DNA from: Vespa crabro
Taxonomy: Eukaryota; Arthropoda; Insecta; Hymenoptera; Vespidae
Length of the DNA stretch: 64,000 nt
Direction: 5' to 3'
Assembly (NCBI RefSeq): GCF_910589235.1
Contig: NW_025813595.1
Span: 4,154,001-4,218,000 of the forward strand
Shown: positions 1 to 13,495 of the stretch, piece by piece
How positions within the stretch are numbered: position 1 is the stretch's first letter
Layout of the letters: each line of letters starts with the position of its first letter
Position numbers and translations under genes: made by a program
The notes under the pieces: model-generated
What the model was told of the DNA's origin: nothing
Databases searched by the model: none
What the model saw: only the letters and a program-made list of their open reading frames with translations

Positions 1-317
1 AATAACGATTATAACGATAATAACGATAATAATGAAAATAACGATAATAATTATATTAATAAAAGGAACAATAATAACGATATTAAAAATAATTTCAATA
101 ATAACAATAATAATAGTAGAAATAATAACAATAATAACAATAATAAAGATAACAATAATATTATTAACGATAACAATAATAATATTAATATGAATAATAA
201 CGATATTATCGATAATAAAGATAAGAATATTAATATTAATAAAGATAATAAAGGTATTAACCATAATACCGATAATAACGATTATAACGGTAGTAGCGAT
301 AATAAATACAATAACGA

Positions 318-372
<55 letters not shown>

Positions 373-1021
373 TTAATAATAATAATAAAATAATAATGAC
401 GATAATAACGATAATAGCATTAATAATATCTGTCATAATAACAATAATATCAGTAATAACGATAATAACGATAATAATAATAACAATAATATCGATAATA
501 TCGATAATTATAATAATAATATTAACGATAATTTCGATCATAATATTAATACTAATAACAATAATAACGATAATAACAGTAATAATTGTTGTAATAATAT
601 CGATAATATCAATATTATTAATATTAACAATAACGATAATTACGATAATAACGATAACAAAATTAATAATAATAAAGTTAATAACAATATTAACGATAAT
701 ACCGGTAATAACGATAATAAAAATAATAATTGTTATAACAATAATAAAGATAATAAAGAGAATAACGGTAATAAAGATAATAACTATAATAATAATAACG
801 AAAATAACGATAATAATGATATCAACGATAATAATAATAATAATAATATCGATAATAACGATGATAACGAAAATAAAGATAATAACGATAATAATAATAA
901 TAATAATTGCAATAATAATAACGTTAATTACAATAAAAACGATAATAATAATTGTAATTATAAAAATAATAGCAATAATAACAGATGTTAGTATTAATAT
1001 TAATAACGATAATAATTTACA
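1..1021. repeat. Array, left end, no close relative recognised
   Basis: This is ordinary triplet array. It starts in the Asn/Asp register and switches to the Ile/Thr register near the pure AAT run at 318-371. It continues with AACGAT, ATCGAT and GATAAT words to the start of the repeat at 1022. I found no long match elsewhere in the window and no gene. The array clearly continues beyond the left edge. Confidence 0.8.
318..371. repeat. Pure (AAT)18 microsatellite
   Basis: Eighteen uninterrupted AAT units (54 bases) lie between GAAAT and TATTAAT. Uninterrupted runs this long are rare in this array, where AAT is usually interspersed with AAC and GAT. The run marks either recent slippage or a stretch not yet degraded by point mutation. 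Confidence 0.95.
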
Positions 1022-1400
1022 CGATAAAGTCGATAATATCGATAATAATATTACCAAATTTAACTATAATATCGATATTAATATTAACAATATTAACGAT
1101 AATATCGATCATAATAATAATATTATAAAACGTAATGTCTATAATAATAATAATAATAATAATAACATTTTAACGATAATAACGATAATAACTATAAAAA
1201 TAATAACGAAAATAAAGATAATAATAATATTAAAGATAATACCGATAGTAACGATAGTAACGATAACAACGATAATAACTATAATAACGACAATTGCGAT
1301 AGCAACGATTATAATAATAACAATAATAACGATATTAATAGTAATATTAATAACGATAATAACGATATTTACGATAATAATTATAAGAATAATAGAAGAT
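1022..1400. repeat. Dispersed duplicate of 11021-11390 (family G)
   Basis: The first part matches the segment near 11 kb at a constant offset of 9999 for about 100 bases, including the words CGATAATATCGATAATAAT and CGATCATAATAATAATATTA. After small indels the match resumes at the shared word CGACAATTGCGATAG (about 1287 and 11224). Shorter versions of the left part, around the words CGATAAAGTC or CGATAAATTC followed by repeated ATCGATAAT, occur near 7450, 37060 and 46990. There is no coding signature. Confidence 0.85.
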
Positions 1401-1680
1401 AATAACGATAGCAACAATAATAACGATAATAATAATAACAATATTAATGATTAGATCGAAAATTATAATAATAATAATAGCAATAATAACTATAATATCG
1501 ATAGTATCGATAATAATAAAAACGATAATAACGATAAGAATAAAAATAATATTTCGATAGTAACAATTATAACGACAATTACGATAATAACGATAATAAT
1601 AACAACGATAATGTCGATGATAATAATAACGATCATAACGCTAATGACGATAATAATAATAATAATAATAGCAATAATAA

Positions 1681-1810
1681 CGATATTAACGAAAATAGTA
1701 ATAACAATAGTAACGAAAACAACGGTAATAACATTAATAATAATAATAATAATAAAGAAAGTAAGTATAATAACGGTGACAACTATAATATTAATAACAA
1801 ATATAACGAT
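1681..1810. repeat. Family A element, copy 1
   Basis: This recurrent segment of about 120 bases begins with GATATTAACGAAAATAGTAA, passes through AACAATAGTAACGAAAACAA and an AAT-rich stretch, and ends in AAGTATAATAACGGTGAC. Relatives lie at about 2896-3010, 10266-10385, 18812-18925, 24924-25040 and 45970-46085, with a weak one at 5415-5530. The GGTGAC end (1775-1780) is an unusual word in this array, which makes the family easy to follow. Confidence 0.9.
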
Positions 1811-2895
1811 AATAACGATAATAACGATAATAATAATACTAATAATGAAGATAATAAGGATAGCAATGGCAATAACGATAATAACGTTTATAATAATAAT
1901 ATTATTAAAGATAATAACGGTAATAACGATGCTAACAATAATATCGATAATAATAACAACAACAGCAGCAATAATAATTATAATAACTATAGTTTATTTA
2001 AAATAATAACGATAATAACGATAATAATTATAATAACAATATTAACGATAATGACAATGATAATAATAATAATAATAAAGGTAATGACGATAAAAAAGTA
2101 TCTAACGTTAATATTAATAAAAGCAAGAATAATGATAATAATAGAATTAATACTAAATATATTAAGATTAATAACTATAATAACGATTATAACGATAACA
2201 GTAGTAGTAAGAATAACAATAATAACAATAATAGCGATAATAAGGTTATTACCGATAATAAGGATAATTATAATATTCATCGTAACTATAATACGGATAT
2301 TATCGATAATAATAATAACGATAATAACGATAATATCGATAATAATAATAATATTATTAACGATATAATCGAAAGTAATAATAATCATAATAACATTAAT
2401 AACAATAATGACGATAATAACAACATTAACGATAATTACGATTAAAATAATAATAAGGAAAATAACGATAATAACGATATTAACGATTATAATAATAATA
2501 ATAATAAAGATAATAAAGATAATAAAGACAATAATAATAATGATATTATTAATAATAATAATAATTTTAATGTCGATTATAACGGTAATAGTAGTAGATA
2601 TAATATCAGTATTTTCAATAAAAACGATAACAATAATAATAATAATAATAACGGTTATTACGATATTAATGGTAATAATAAAAATAAAGATTATAAAGAT
2701 AACAACTATATTAACGATAATATTGTTAATAGTAATAAAAATTTTAACGCTAATATCGATAATATTAAAAATAACAATAATAATAATAAGGATAATAAAA
2801 ATAACAGAGATTATAATAATAACGATTAAAAAGATAACAACGGCAATAATGTTAATAGCAAAAATAACGATAACAACTGTAATAAAAATAACAAT

Positions 2896-3010
2896 ATTAA
2901 CGATATTAAAGAAAATAGTAATAACAATAATAACGATAACAACGATATTAACATTAATAATAACTATAATAAAAACGAAAGTAAGTATAATAACGGTGAC
3001 ATCGATAATA
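2896..3010. repeat. Family A element, copy 2
   Basis: It carries the same order of words as the copy at 1681: GATATTAAAGAAAATAGTAA, an AAT-rich middle, then AAGTATAATAACGGTGAC ending exactly at 3000. The middle part differs from copy 1 in several triplets (GATAACAACGATATTAAC in place of GAAAACAACGGTAATAAC). After the GGTGAC word the two copies diverge. Confidence 0.88.
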
Positions 3011-3899
3011 ATAATAAAAATAATAGCGATAATAACGGTAAGAAAGATACTAACAATAATAAAATTTATAATAATATCGATAATCGCGATAATAACGATA
3101 ATAACAATATTAATAGTAATGAGAATAAAGATAATATCAATAATAACGGTAATATCGATAATAATTATAACAAAAATAATGAAGATAATAATAATCATCA
3201 TAACAGAAATAAGGATAAATACGATCACATCGATAATGATAATAATAATAATAACGATAATAATGATAATAACGATAGAAATAATAATAATAACATTAAA
3301 AACAATGATAACGAAAATAATAATGATAATAATGGTATTACAAGCATTAGTATCGATAATAACGATAATCACGATAATAATTATAACAATAATATCAATA
3401 ATAACGATAAGAAATATAATACTAATAACAATAATATCGATGACAACGATAATAACGATAATTATATAGAGATAATAAAGATTATAACGATAAGAACGAA
3501 GATAACTATAAAAAAGTAAATACCGGCGATTATAATAATAATAATAACGATAATGAAAATGACGATAATGACGATAATAACGAAAATGACGATAATAACG
3601 ATTATAGTAATAAAGATAATAACGATAATAGTAATAATAATAATAATGATAATAACGATAATAAACAAAATAATAATAATGATAATAAAGATAACTACAA
3701 TATTAACGATAATAACGATAATAGTAATAATAATATAACGATAATAAACATAATAATTGTAATACAGATAATAACGATATTATCGATAAAAATAATAAAG
3801 ATATTAACGATAAAATAGATAATAATAATAACAAAATAAACGAAAATATCGATAATAATAGTAAATATAATGGCAATAAAAACAAAAATAACAAAAATA

Positions 3900-4680
3900 A
3901 CGTAAATAATATTAACGATAATAACGATAATAGTAATAATACAAATATAGATAGAAACAAAAATAACGATAGTGAGGATAATAACGATAATAATGACAGC
4001 AATTATAGCGATTTTAAAGTTAAGAACGATAATAATAATATTAACAACCATAATAACATTATCAACGATAATAATAATAAAGACGTTAATAATAATAATC
4101 ATAATAAAGATATTAACGATAATAACAACAATAATAATTATAACAATAATAATAATAGTAACTATAAGAACGATAATATCGATAATAACGATAATAATAA
4201 TAACGAAATTATCGATAATATCGATAATACCATCAACAATATTATTGATAATATCGATAATAATATTAATAATCATAACGATAATAGCGATAATAACGAT
4301 AATAATGATAATAACGATAATGAAGATAATCACTATAATATCGATTATAACAATAATAATAATAACAATAATGACGATAATAATAAAAATAATACCGATA
4401 ATAACGATAATTACGATAATGACGAAAATATTAATAACGACAATAACGTTAATAACGTAAATAAAGGTAATAATAATAGCAATAATAACAACAATAACGA
4501 TAATAAAAATAATGACGATAAAAATATTAACGATAATATCGACATTATTAATAATAATAACAACGATAATTATGATAATATCGATAATAAAAGTAATAAT
4601 AATAAAGATAATAACAATATTAACGATAATATTGATAATAATGATAATAACAATAATGACGATAATAACGTTAATAATAA
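3900..4680. repeat. Dispersed repeat, three-copy family P (copy 1)
   Basis: This segment is colinear with 7780-8420 and 17700-18380. Shared landmarks in order are: a TAGCGATTTTAAAGTTAAG or equivalent word; a run around ATTATCAACGATAATAAT; ATCATAATAAAGATATTAAC; a stretch ending in AATAACGTTAATAACGTAAA; then a CATTATTAATAAT-type stretch with ACAACGATAATTATGATAAT; and AAAGATAATAACAATATTAA at the end. The three copies differ by many substitutions and by indels of tens of bases. No gene. Confidence 0.82.
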
Positions 4681-6504
4681 TAACGATGATAACCATAATA
4701 GTAATAATAATAATTACGATAAGAACGTAAAAAAAGATAATAATAATAATAATAATAATAGCGATAATAACGATATTAACGACAATAACGGTAATAATTA
4801 TTAATAATAACGATAATATCGATAATATTGATAATATCGATAATAATTGTATTAATAATAACTATAATAACGATAATAAGGACAATGAAATAAACAAAAA
4901 CAACTTTATTAACAAAAATATTAAGGATAATTATAACGATTATAACGATAGTAATAATAACAATAATAATAATAACGAAAGAAAAAATAAAAACGATGAA
5001 AACGATAATAATAAAAGCAATAATAATGATAATAATAAAAAAAATAATAATTGAAATAACAATAATATCGCAAATAACGCTAATCACGATAATAATAATA
5101 ATGATAACGACGATGAAAATAATATTAATAATATCAATAATATCGATAATAATAATAACGTAAAGAACGATAATAGCATTAATAATAATAAAGATAATAA
5201 CATTAATAACGATAATAAAGGTAATAATAATAAATAAAATAACGTTTATAACGTTAATAACGGTAATAATAATAATAATAATAATAATAACGATAATAGA
5301 GATATTAACGATAATAATAAAAACAATAATAACGATAATAACAATTATAATGATACTAACGAAAATAATATTGATATTAATAGCAATAATTACAATAATA
5401 ACGATAATTAAGATAACAATATTAACGATATTAAAGATAATATTAATAACAATAGTAACGATAACAACGATAATAACCCTAATAATAATTATAAAAATAA
5501 CGAAAATGAGGATAATAACGATGACAACGATAAAAATAATAACAATAATAACGATAATAATAATAATAATAACGATAGAAACGATATCAATGATTATAAT
5601 GATAATAACGATAATAATAGCTATAATAATAAAAATAACAACGATATTAAGGATAGTAACGATAATAATAATAACAATAATATCGATAAAACGATAAGAA
5701 TGATAATACCGATAATAACGATAATAACATTATTAATAATAGTAATAAAAAATAAAATAACAATAATAACGATAATAAAGATAATAAGGATGATAATAAT
5801 AGCAGTAATAACGATAGCAGTAATAATAATATCGAAAGCAACAATAATGACGATAATAACGAAAATAACAATAATAATGATAATAATGATGTTAGCGATA
5901 ATATCGGTAATAATAATAACAATATTAACGATAATATCTATAATAATAATAACATTATTAACGATAATATCTATAAAAATAATAATAATAATAATAATAA
6001 CAATAATGACGATAATACCGATAATAACAATGATAATTATAATAGCGATAATAAGGATAATAACCATAATAATAGTAACAATAATAAAGATAACAACGAT
6101 ATTAACGATAATAATGACAGTAATAATAACAATAATAACGATAAAAACGATAACAATTATAAATCGATAATAACGATAATAACAGTTATAATCCTAATAT
6201 CGATAATAATATTTATATGAATTACAATAATACTAATAATAACGATAGAAACGATAATAATAGTAGTAATAATAACAAAATTAACACTAATAACGCTAAT
6301 AACGATAATAACAATAATAATAGTAGTAATAATAATAATAATAACGATAATAGCGATAATAAGGTTATTAACGATAATAACGATAAATATAATAACAATA
6401 TTACAAAAATAAAAATGTTATAAATGATAACAATAACGATAGTAAATATAATATCGATAATAATAATAAGAACATTAATAACGATAATATCTATAATAAG
6501 GATA
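4681..6504. repeat. Array, with a degenerate family A copy at about 5415-5530
   Basis: This is triplet array without a gene. At 5415-5530 the order GATATTAAAGATAATATTAA, AACAATAGTAACGATAACAA, then GAAAATGAGGATAATAACGA follows family A but lacks its GGTGAC end. Around 5280-5300 and 5990 there are short AAT runs. I found no other long partner. Confidence 0.75.
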
Positions 6505-6870
6505 TTAGCTACAATAAAATTTATAACTATATTTACGTCAATAACGATAATAATATTAGCAATAATAGCGATTATAACGATAATAACGTTAATAATAATA
6601 ATAATAATAATAAATATAATTATAATAATAATAGTAGTAATAACATTAATATCTTTTATAACGAAAATAACGATAATAACGATAACAATAATAACGATTA
6701 AAACGATAATAACGAAAATAATAAAAACGATAAAAACTATAATAGTAATAATAATAATAACGATAAAAACGATAATAAATTTAATAATAATAAAAATAAT
6801 TACGATAATGAATATATTAACGATATAAACGATGATAAAATCAAAAACTGCAATAATAACGATAGTAATA
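6505..6870. repeat. Dispersed repeat related to 49960-50470 and 37845-38060
   Basis: The left part shares AACTATATTTACGT, AATAACGATAATAATAT and AGCAATAATAGCGAT with the segments near 37.85 kb and 49.97 kb. The right part shares TATAACGAAAATAACGATAA and, from 6761, GATAAAAACGATAATAAATT followed by ATTAACGATATAAACGATGA with the tandem pair at 50339-50784. The colinear order (left part, then right part) matches the 50 kb locus. Confidence 0.83.
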
Positions 6871-7779
6871 ATTATAATAATTAAGATAAAAAAGATATTA
6901 ACGATAGTAATGATAATAATTATAACAATATTAACGATATTAACGATAATAAATATAATAACGATACTAACGATAGTAACGATGTGAACGATAATAATAA
7001 AAACGATTATAAAGATAATACCGATAATAATTATAACAAAATTAACGATATTATCTATTATAATAACTATAATAATAACAACAATAACGATAATAACGTT
7101 AATAATAGAGATAATTATAACAATAATAAGAATAATAATTATAATAAAGATAATAACGATAATAATTGTAGTAGTGATAAAAGTAATAATATCAAAAAAG
7201 ATAAAATGACTTTAAAAATAATACAAATAACGATTTTAGCGAAAATAATGATAATGAAAATAATAATGATAGTAATAATAATAACGGCGATTACGATATA
7301 AACGATAATATTAATAGTAATCATTACAAAAATAACAATAATAACGTTAATAACGATAATAACGATATCAATAATAACGATAATAACGACAATAATCATA
7401 ACATTGATGATAACAATAACAACAATTATAACGATAAGTATGATAATAATATATACGATAAAGTCGATAATATCGATATTAATATTAACAATATTAACGA
7501 TGATATCGATATAAAAGAAAAATAATAATAATAATGACGATAATAACGGTTTATAACGGTAATAATAGTAATAACAATATCGACAATAACGATAATAACG
7601 ATAATTACAATAATAACGATTATAATAATAACGATAATAACGATAAAAATAATAATAATAATAACGATAATAACGATTATACGATTTATAACAATAACGA
7701 TTATACCGATAATAGTAATAATAATAAGAACGCTAATGAAGATAAAAAGATAAAAATGATAAAAACTATAATAACGATA
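6871..7779. repeat. Array, including a short family G relative
   Basis: This is triplet array with no gene. A short relative of family G lies at about 7448-7515 (ACGATAAAGTCGATAATATC followed by ATTAACAATATTAACGATGA). The rest is unremarkable AATAACGAT sequence, with an Asn/Asp-register stretch around 7550-7740. Confidence 0.75.
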
Positions 7780-8420
7780 ATAACTATTCCAATAATAATA
7801 ATAATAAGAATAATAACGATTATAACAATAAAAATAAAAAGAATAATAACCACAATAATGATAATAACGATAATAATAATAGCAATAATAACGATTTTAA
7901 CGTTAATAACCATAGTAATAATAACATTAATAACGGTAATAATTTTATCAACGATAATAATAATAATAACATTAAAAATAATAATCATATTAGAGATATT
8001 AACGATAATAAAAACAGTAATAATTATAACAATAATAATAATAATAAAAATAACGATAATATCGATAATAAGGATAATAATGATAATAACGATAATAAAG
8101 ATAATAACAATAATATCGATTATAACGACAATAATAATAATAACGGTAATGACGGTAATAATAATAATAATAAAGATAATAACATTAATTACGAGAATGA
8201 CGATAATATTAATAACGATAATAACGTTAATAACGTAAATAACGATATAAATAATAGTAATAATAACAATAATAACGATAATAATATTAACGAAAATATA
8301 GACATTATTATCAATTATAACAACGATAAATACGATAATAACGATAATGAAATTAATAATAATTAAGATAATAACAATATTAACAATAATATCGATAATA
8401 AAAATAATAAAAATAACAAT
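7780..8420. repeat. Dispersed repeat, family P (copy 2)
   Basis: This copy is colinear with 3900-4680 and 17700-18380. Landmarks are AGCAATAATAACGATTTTAA, an ATTTTATCAACGATAATAA word, ATCATATTAGAGATATTAAC, GATAATATTAATAACGATAA followed by AACGTTAATAACGTAAATAA, and ACATTATTATCAATTATAAC with ACAACGATAAATACGATAAT. It is shorter than copy 1 through internal indels. No coding signature. Confidence 0.82.
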
Positions 8421-9639
8421 AGTAATAGTAATAATAACGATAATAACGATGATAACGATAATAGCGATAAGACTAATATCGATAAAACGATAATAAAGAT
8501 AATAATTCTAAGAATAATAAATATAACATTGATACTAACGTTAATAATAATAATACTAATAACAATAATAATGATAATAACGTTAATAATGATCAGAACG
8601 ATAATAATATTAAGAATAATAACAATAATAACGATTATTACGATATTACGATAATAATAAAAGTAATAATAACTATATTAAAGATAATAAGTATAATAAC
8701 GATAATAACTACAATAATAGTAGCAATAATGAAAGTAATAACAATAATAGCCATAAAAACGATTTTAACGATAATAATAAGAATTATAATAACGATAATA
8801 TCCATAATAATAATAACAATATACGATAATATCGATATTAATAATTTTAATAATAACAATAATAACGATCATAACAATAATAGCGATTATAATAATAACG
8901 ATAATAACGATAATAATAATAATAATATTATCGTTAGTAAGAACAATAATGTTAACGATGATTATAATAGTAATAATAATAACGATTATAACGATAATAA
9001 CAATAAACATCATAAAAACGATAATAACAATAATAGAAGAAACAATAATAACGATATTAACGAAAATATTAATAAAAATTTTAACGTTAAAAGCGATAAT
9101 AAAAATAATAATAAAAATAGTAATAACGAATGTAAAGATAATAACGATAACAATAATAACAATAATAGCGATAATATCGATTATAATAATACCGATAATA
9201 TCTTTAATATTAATAGAAATAATAACAATAATAACGATATTAAAGATAACGATAATATTATTAACGATAATAATGACAATATTATTATTATTAATAACGA
9301 TAATAAAGATAATAAAGATAATAATAATAATATTAATAGAGAAAATAACGATATTAACGATAATACCGATAGTAACGATAATCATACTAAAGATAATAAC
9401 GATAATAATAATGATAATAATAACGCTAATAAAGTTAATATCTACAATAAAAATATTAATAATAATATTAATAATAACGATAATAACGATAATATCGGTA
9501 ATAATGATAGTAATTATAACAATAATAGCAATAATAACGATAATAATGATAATAATATATACGGTTATAACGACAATAGTAATAATAATAATAACGATCT
9601 TAAAAATAATAACGATAATAATAATAATAACAATTATAA
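8421..9639. repeat. Array without recognised long partner
   Basis: This is plain triplet array. It holds a long stretch mostly in the Asn/Asp register (about 8830-9640), so one + frame stays open for more than 200 codons, but its content is only N, D, I, S and a few other residues. I regard that as chance. No promoter, signal peptide or domain is visible. Confidence 0.78.
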
Positions 9640-9640
9640 T

Positions 9641-9830
9641 AAAAAAAAAACAATCATTTGTATAATGACGATAATAATAGTGGTAATGTTAAGAATAATA
9701 ACAACTATAACGATAATAATGATGATGACGATAACAATATTATTGATAATAACGTCAATAGTAATATTAATAATAATAACGATAATATCGATATTAATGA
9801 TAATAATAATAATAATAATAATTATAATAA
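9641..9830. repeat. Family B element, copy 1, preceded by A10
   Basis: A run of ten A (9641-9650) is followed by CAATCATTTGTATAATGACG, then AATAATAGTGGTAATGTTAA, a GACGATAACAATATTATTG word, and GATAATATCGATATTAATGA. The same order occurs at about 45375-45560, and in more diverged form at 59995-60140. The words around GGTAATGTTAAG or GGTTATGTTAAG also recur at 15250 and 40285. The register holds across about 170 bases between this copy and the one at 45 kb. Confidence 0.87.
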
Positions 9831-11020
9831 CGATAGTAACGATAATAACGATAATACGATAATTACTATAATAACGATAATTTCGATAGTAAGGAATATA
9901 ATAATAACAATAATAACGATATTAGTAGTAATATTAATAAAGATAGTATCGATATTTATGATAATAATTATATTAATAATAAAGATATTAACGATATTAG
10001 CAATAATAACGATAATAATAATAAAAATATTAATGATAATATCGAAAATTTAAAAAATAGTAATAGCAATAATAACGATAATAGCGATAATATCGATAAT
10101 AATAATAACGACAATAACTATAAGAATAATAATAAAATATCGATAGTAACAATAATAACGACGATTAAAATAATAACGATAATAATAATAACGATAATGA
10201 CGTTGATAATAATAACGGTCATAACGGTAATAACGATAATAATAATAATAATAATAATAGCAATAATAATGATATTAACGAAAATTGTAATGACTTTAGT
10301 AACAAAACAACGATATTAACATTAATAATAATAATAATAATGACGAATGTAAGTATAATAACAGTGATAACTATAATATTAATAACAATAATAACGATAA
10401 TAACGATAATAACGTCAATAATAATACTAATAATAACGATAATAACGATATCAATGGCATTGACGATAATAACTTTTATAAAAATTACCTTATTATGATA
10501 AGAACGATAATACCGGTACTATCAATAATAGCGATAATAATAATAACGATAATAACTATAATAATGACTATGATGATAAGAAAGATATTAGCACTAATAA
10601 TAATAAAAATAATAACGACAGTAACGATAATAATGATAATAATAGAATTAATAATAACAGTATTAAGATTAGTAGCTATAATAACGATTATAATGATAAT
10701 AGTATTAGTAATAATAAAAGTAATAACAATAATAACGATAATAATGCTTACAACATTGTTAACAATAATAATATTAACGATTAGAACGATAAAAATCATA
10801 ATAATAATAATAATAATAATAATAAAGATAACAACGATAATAACGATAATAATGACAGTAATAAAATCAACAATGACGATAATAAAGTTAACAATGATAA
10901 TATCGATAATAACGATAATAACAATAATAGTAATAGTAATAATTAAGATAATAACGATATTTACGATAATAAGGATAATAACAATAAAAATAATAACGAT
11001 AATAATATTAATAATATACT
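9831..11020. repeat. Array with family A copy 3 (about 10266-10385)
   Basis: This is triplet array without a gene. Family A is represented at 10266-10385 by GATATTAACGAAAATTGTAA, an AAT-rich stretch and ACGAATGTAAGTATAATAAC. Here the usual GGTGAC end has become AGTGAT. The stretch 10480-11020 is plain array leading into the family G copy at 11021. Confidence 0.8.
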
Positions 11021-11390
11021 CAATAAAGACGATAATATCGATAATAATATTAACAAATTTGACGATAATATAGATAATAATATTAACAATATTAACGATA
11101 ATATCGATCATAATAATAATATTATAATCCTTAACGTCGATAATAATAATAATAAAAATAATAATAATAACATTATTCACGATAATAATGATAGTAACGA
11201 TAATAACGATAATAACAATAATAACGACAATTGCGATAGAAACGAATATAATAATGAAAATAATAACAATATTAGTAGTAATATTATTAACGATAATAAC
11301 GATATTAACGATAATAAGTATAATAAAAATGATATTTACGGATATAACGATAAAAGAAATATTAATAATATCAATAATAAGGATAATAAG
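11021..11390. repeat. Dispersed duplicate of 1022-1400 (family G)
   Basis: See the copy at 1022. Here the left part reads CAATAAAGACGATAATATCG and the match to the first copy runs at offset 9999 without net indel for about 100 bases. After net loss of about 62 bases the match resumes at ACGACAATTGCGATAGAAAC. The right end, ATTTACGGATATAACGATAA followed by AAGAAATATTAATAA, recurs at about 12285-12320. Confidence 0.85.
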
Positions 11391-12324
11391 GATATCGTCG
11401 ATAATAATAATAACATTAATAATGATAATATAGATATTAATATTATCAATATTAACGATAATAAGGATAGTTTTAATAATAATAATATATACAATATTAA
11501 CAATAATAATAATAATATACAATAATTACGATAATAAAGAAATTAACGATAATAATAATGATGATATTGACGATAATAGTAATAATAATAATAACGATTA
11601 TAACGAAATTATCGAAAATAATAAGATTTATAATAAAGATAATAATAATAAAAACGATATTAATAATAACAACAAAAACGATAATAACGATAATAACGAC
11701 AATAACGATAATTGCGATAATAAAGATTATAATAAAAATTAACGATAAAAACGATAATATTAGTAATATTAATGACGATGATAACGATATTTAAGATAAT
11801 AATAATAATCACAATAACGATGATAACGATAATATCGATAATAATAAAAATAATAATAGTAATAATGATCGTAACGATAAAAAAGATAATAATAGCAGTA
11901 ATAGTAACAATAATCATATTAATAACTATAATAACGATAATATCGATAATAATAACAATGACAAAGTTAATAGAAATGATAATAATAGCGATAATAACGA
12001 TAATTACTTTAATAATAACAACAATAATAAAGATAATAATGATATTGACATTAATAACAATAATAATAATAGCAACAATAACGATAAATAAGAAAATAAA
12101 AATTATTATTAAAACGATACTAACGATAAGAAAGATATCATCAATAATATTAATATGAAAAATAAAGATAATATCGATTATATTAATAAAAATATTAACA
12201 ATTATGAAGATAATTATAATAATAATATTAACAATAATAACGATAATAACAATATTAACGATAATTGGGATAATAAAAATGACGATATTTACGAATATAA
12301 CGATAAAAGAAATATTAATAAGAA
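11391..12324. repeat. Array without recognised long partner
   Basis: This is triplet array, no gene. Only the short word ATTTACGAATATAACGATAA at about 12287 links it to the right end of the family G copy at 11340. The pattern is otherwise ordinary, with AACGAT and ATCGAT words and frequent register slips. Confidence 0.75.
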
Positions 12325-12879
12325 CAAAAACAAGGATAATAATAATAATAATAATAAAAGACTATAATAATAATTATAAAGATAATGATAATAAAGATAA
12401 TAATTATAATAATCAACAAAATAATAACGATAATAATGATACAAACGATAATAATAATAATAACAATTAACATAATAACGATTATAACGATAATAATAAT
12501 AACATATTAACGATAAAAACGATTATAACGATAATAGTAATACTAATAATAACAATAATAACAGAAAGAACGACAAAATATATAATAACATTAATAACGA
12601 TAATAACGATATTAACGAAAATGACGATAATAATAATCGCAATAATAACTATAATAATAATAATATCAATATTATAGTAATAAAAATAAAGATAATATCG
12701 ATAATAAGGACAATAATAATAGTAATAATAACGATAATAACGAAAATATCGATAATATTTAGAACGAAAATAACAGTAATAACGATAATATATATAAAAC
12801 GATAATAATAATAATAATAATAATAATAAAATCGATAATAACGATATTAACGATAATAATAATAATAACGATAATAACG

Positions 12880-12910
<31 letters not shown>

Positions 12911-12961
12911 TAACCGTATTAACGGTAATAACGATAATAATAATAACAATAATAACGATGA
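12325..12961. repeat. Higher-order unit U, partial copy, left modules
   Basis: This is colinear with 22440-22880 (and its duplicate at 28550-28985) and in part with 62320-62830. Modules in order: AAAAGACTATAATAATAATT; GATACAAACGATAATAATAA; CAATTAACATAATAACGATT; CAATAATAACAGAAAGAACG; then ATAGTAATAAAAATAAAGAT followed by AATATCGATAATAAGGACAA. Differences are mostly single substitutions. It continues into the next entry without a break. Confidence 0.87.
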
Positions 12962-13495
12962 TATAAATAATATTGATAATAACGATAATTATAATTACAA
13001 TAATAACAATAATAACGATTGTAACCAAATAACGATAATAATAATAACAATTATAAGGATAATAACTAGAATAACAATATTAACGATAACTATAATAACT
13101 ATAATTACGATAATAACAATAGTAATAATGACATTAATATCGAAAACAACGATAAAAAAGATATTAATAGTAATAAAAGTAAAGATAATATCGGTAAAGT
13201 GGATAATAATAATAATATTATATTCGAAAATAACGATAATAAAAATAATAAAAATAATAATAACGATAATATCGCTAATACTAACAACTATAAATTCGAT
13301 AATAATGATATTAATGAAAATAACTAAAATAATAATAGTATATATAACAATAATAACGATAATAACAATAATAATAATAAAATCAGTAACGATAATTTCG
13401 ATGATAACCATAGTAATAATTACAATAATGAAGATAACAAAGATGATAATGATAATAATAATAATAAAAATATTATCGATAATAAAGTTAATTAC
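12962..13495. repeat. Higher-order unit U, right modules; close copy at 33673-34232
   Basis: From 13021 to 13494 this aligns with 33758-34231 (offset 20737) with no insertion or deletion. I count 24 substitutions in 474 bases, about 95% identity. Landmarks are GTAACCAAATAACGATAATA, ATATCGGTAAAGTGGATAAT, AACAACTATAAATTCGATAA, ATATTAATGAAAATAACT and AGTTAATTACGAAAATGACG. A more diverged copy lies at 23280-23730 (and its duplicate at 29392-29842). Confidence 0.92.

Larger units (their letters stand above)
1401..3899. repeat. Array with two family A copies
   Basis: This is triplet array without a gene. It contains the two family A copies listed separately (1681-1810 and 2896-3010). The remainder is AATAACGAT-type sequence with frequent register slips, for which I recognised no long partner in the window. 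Confidence 0.8.

Noticed and set aside
8830..9640. Asn/Asp-rich low-complexity protein of the kind found in some protists
   Set aside because: The Asn/Asp register is one of two open phases and lasts only until the next slip. The same kind of sequence continues on both sides in other registers. Nothing else argues for translation.
9641..9650. Poly(A) tail of a retrocopy
   Set aside because: Only ten A, and the sequences on both sides are the usual array, which often has shorter A runs. No recognisable gene or element lies beside it.
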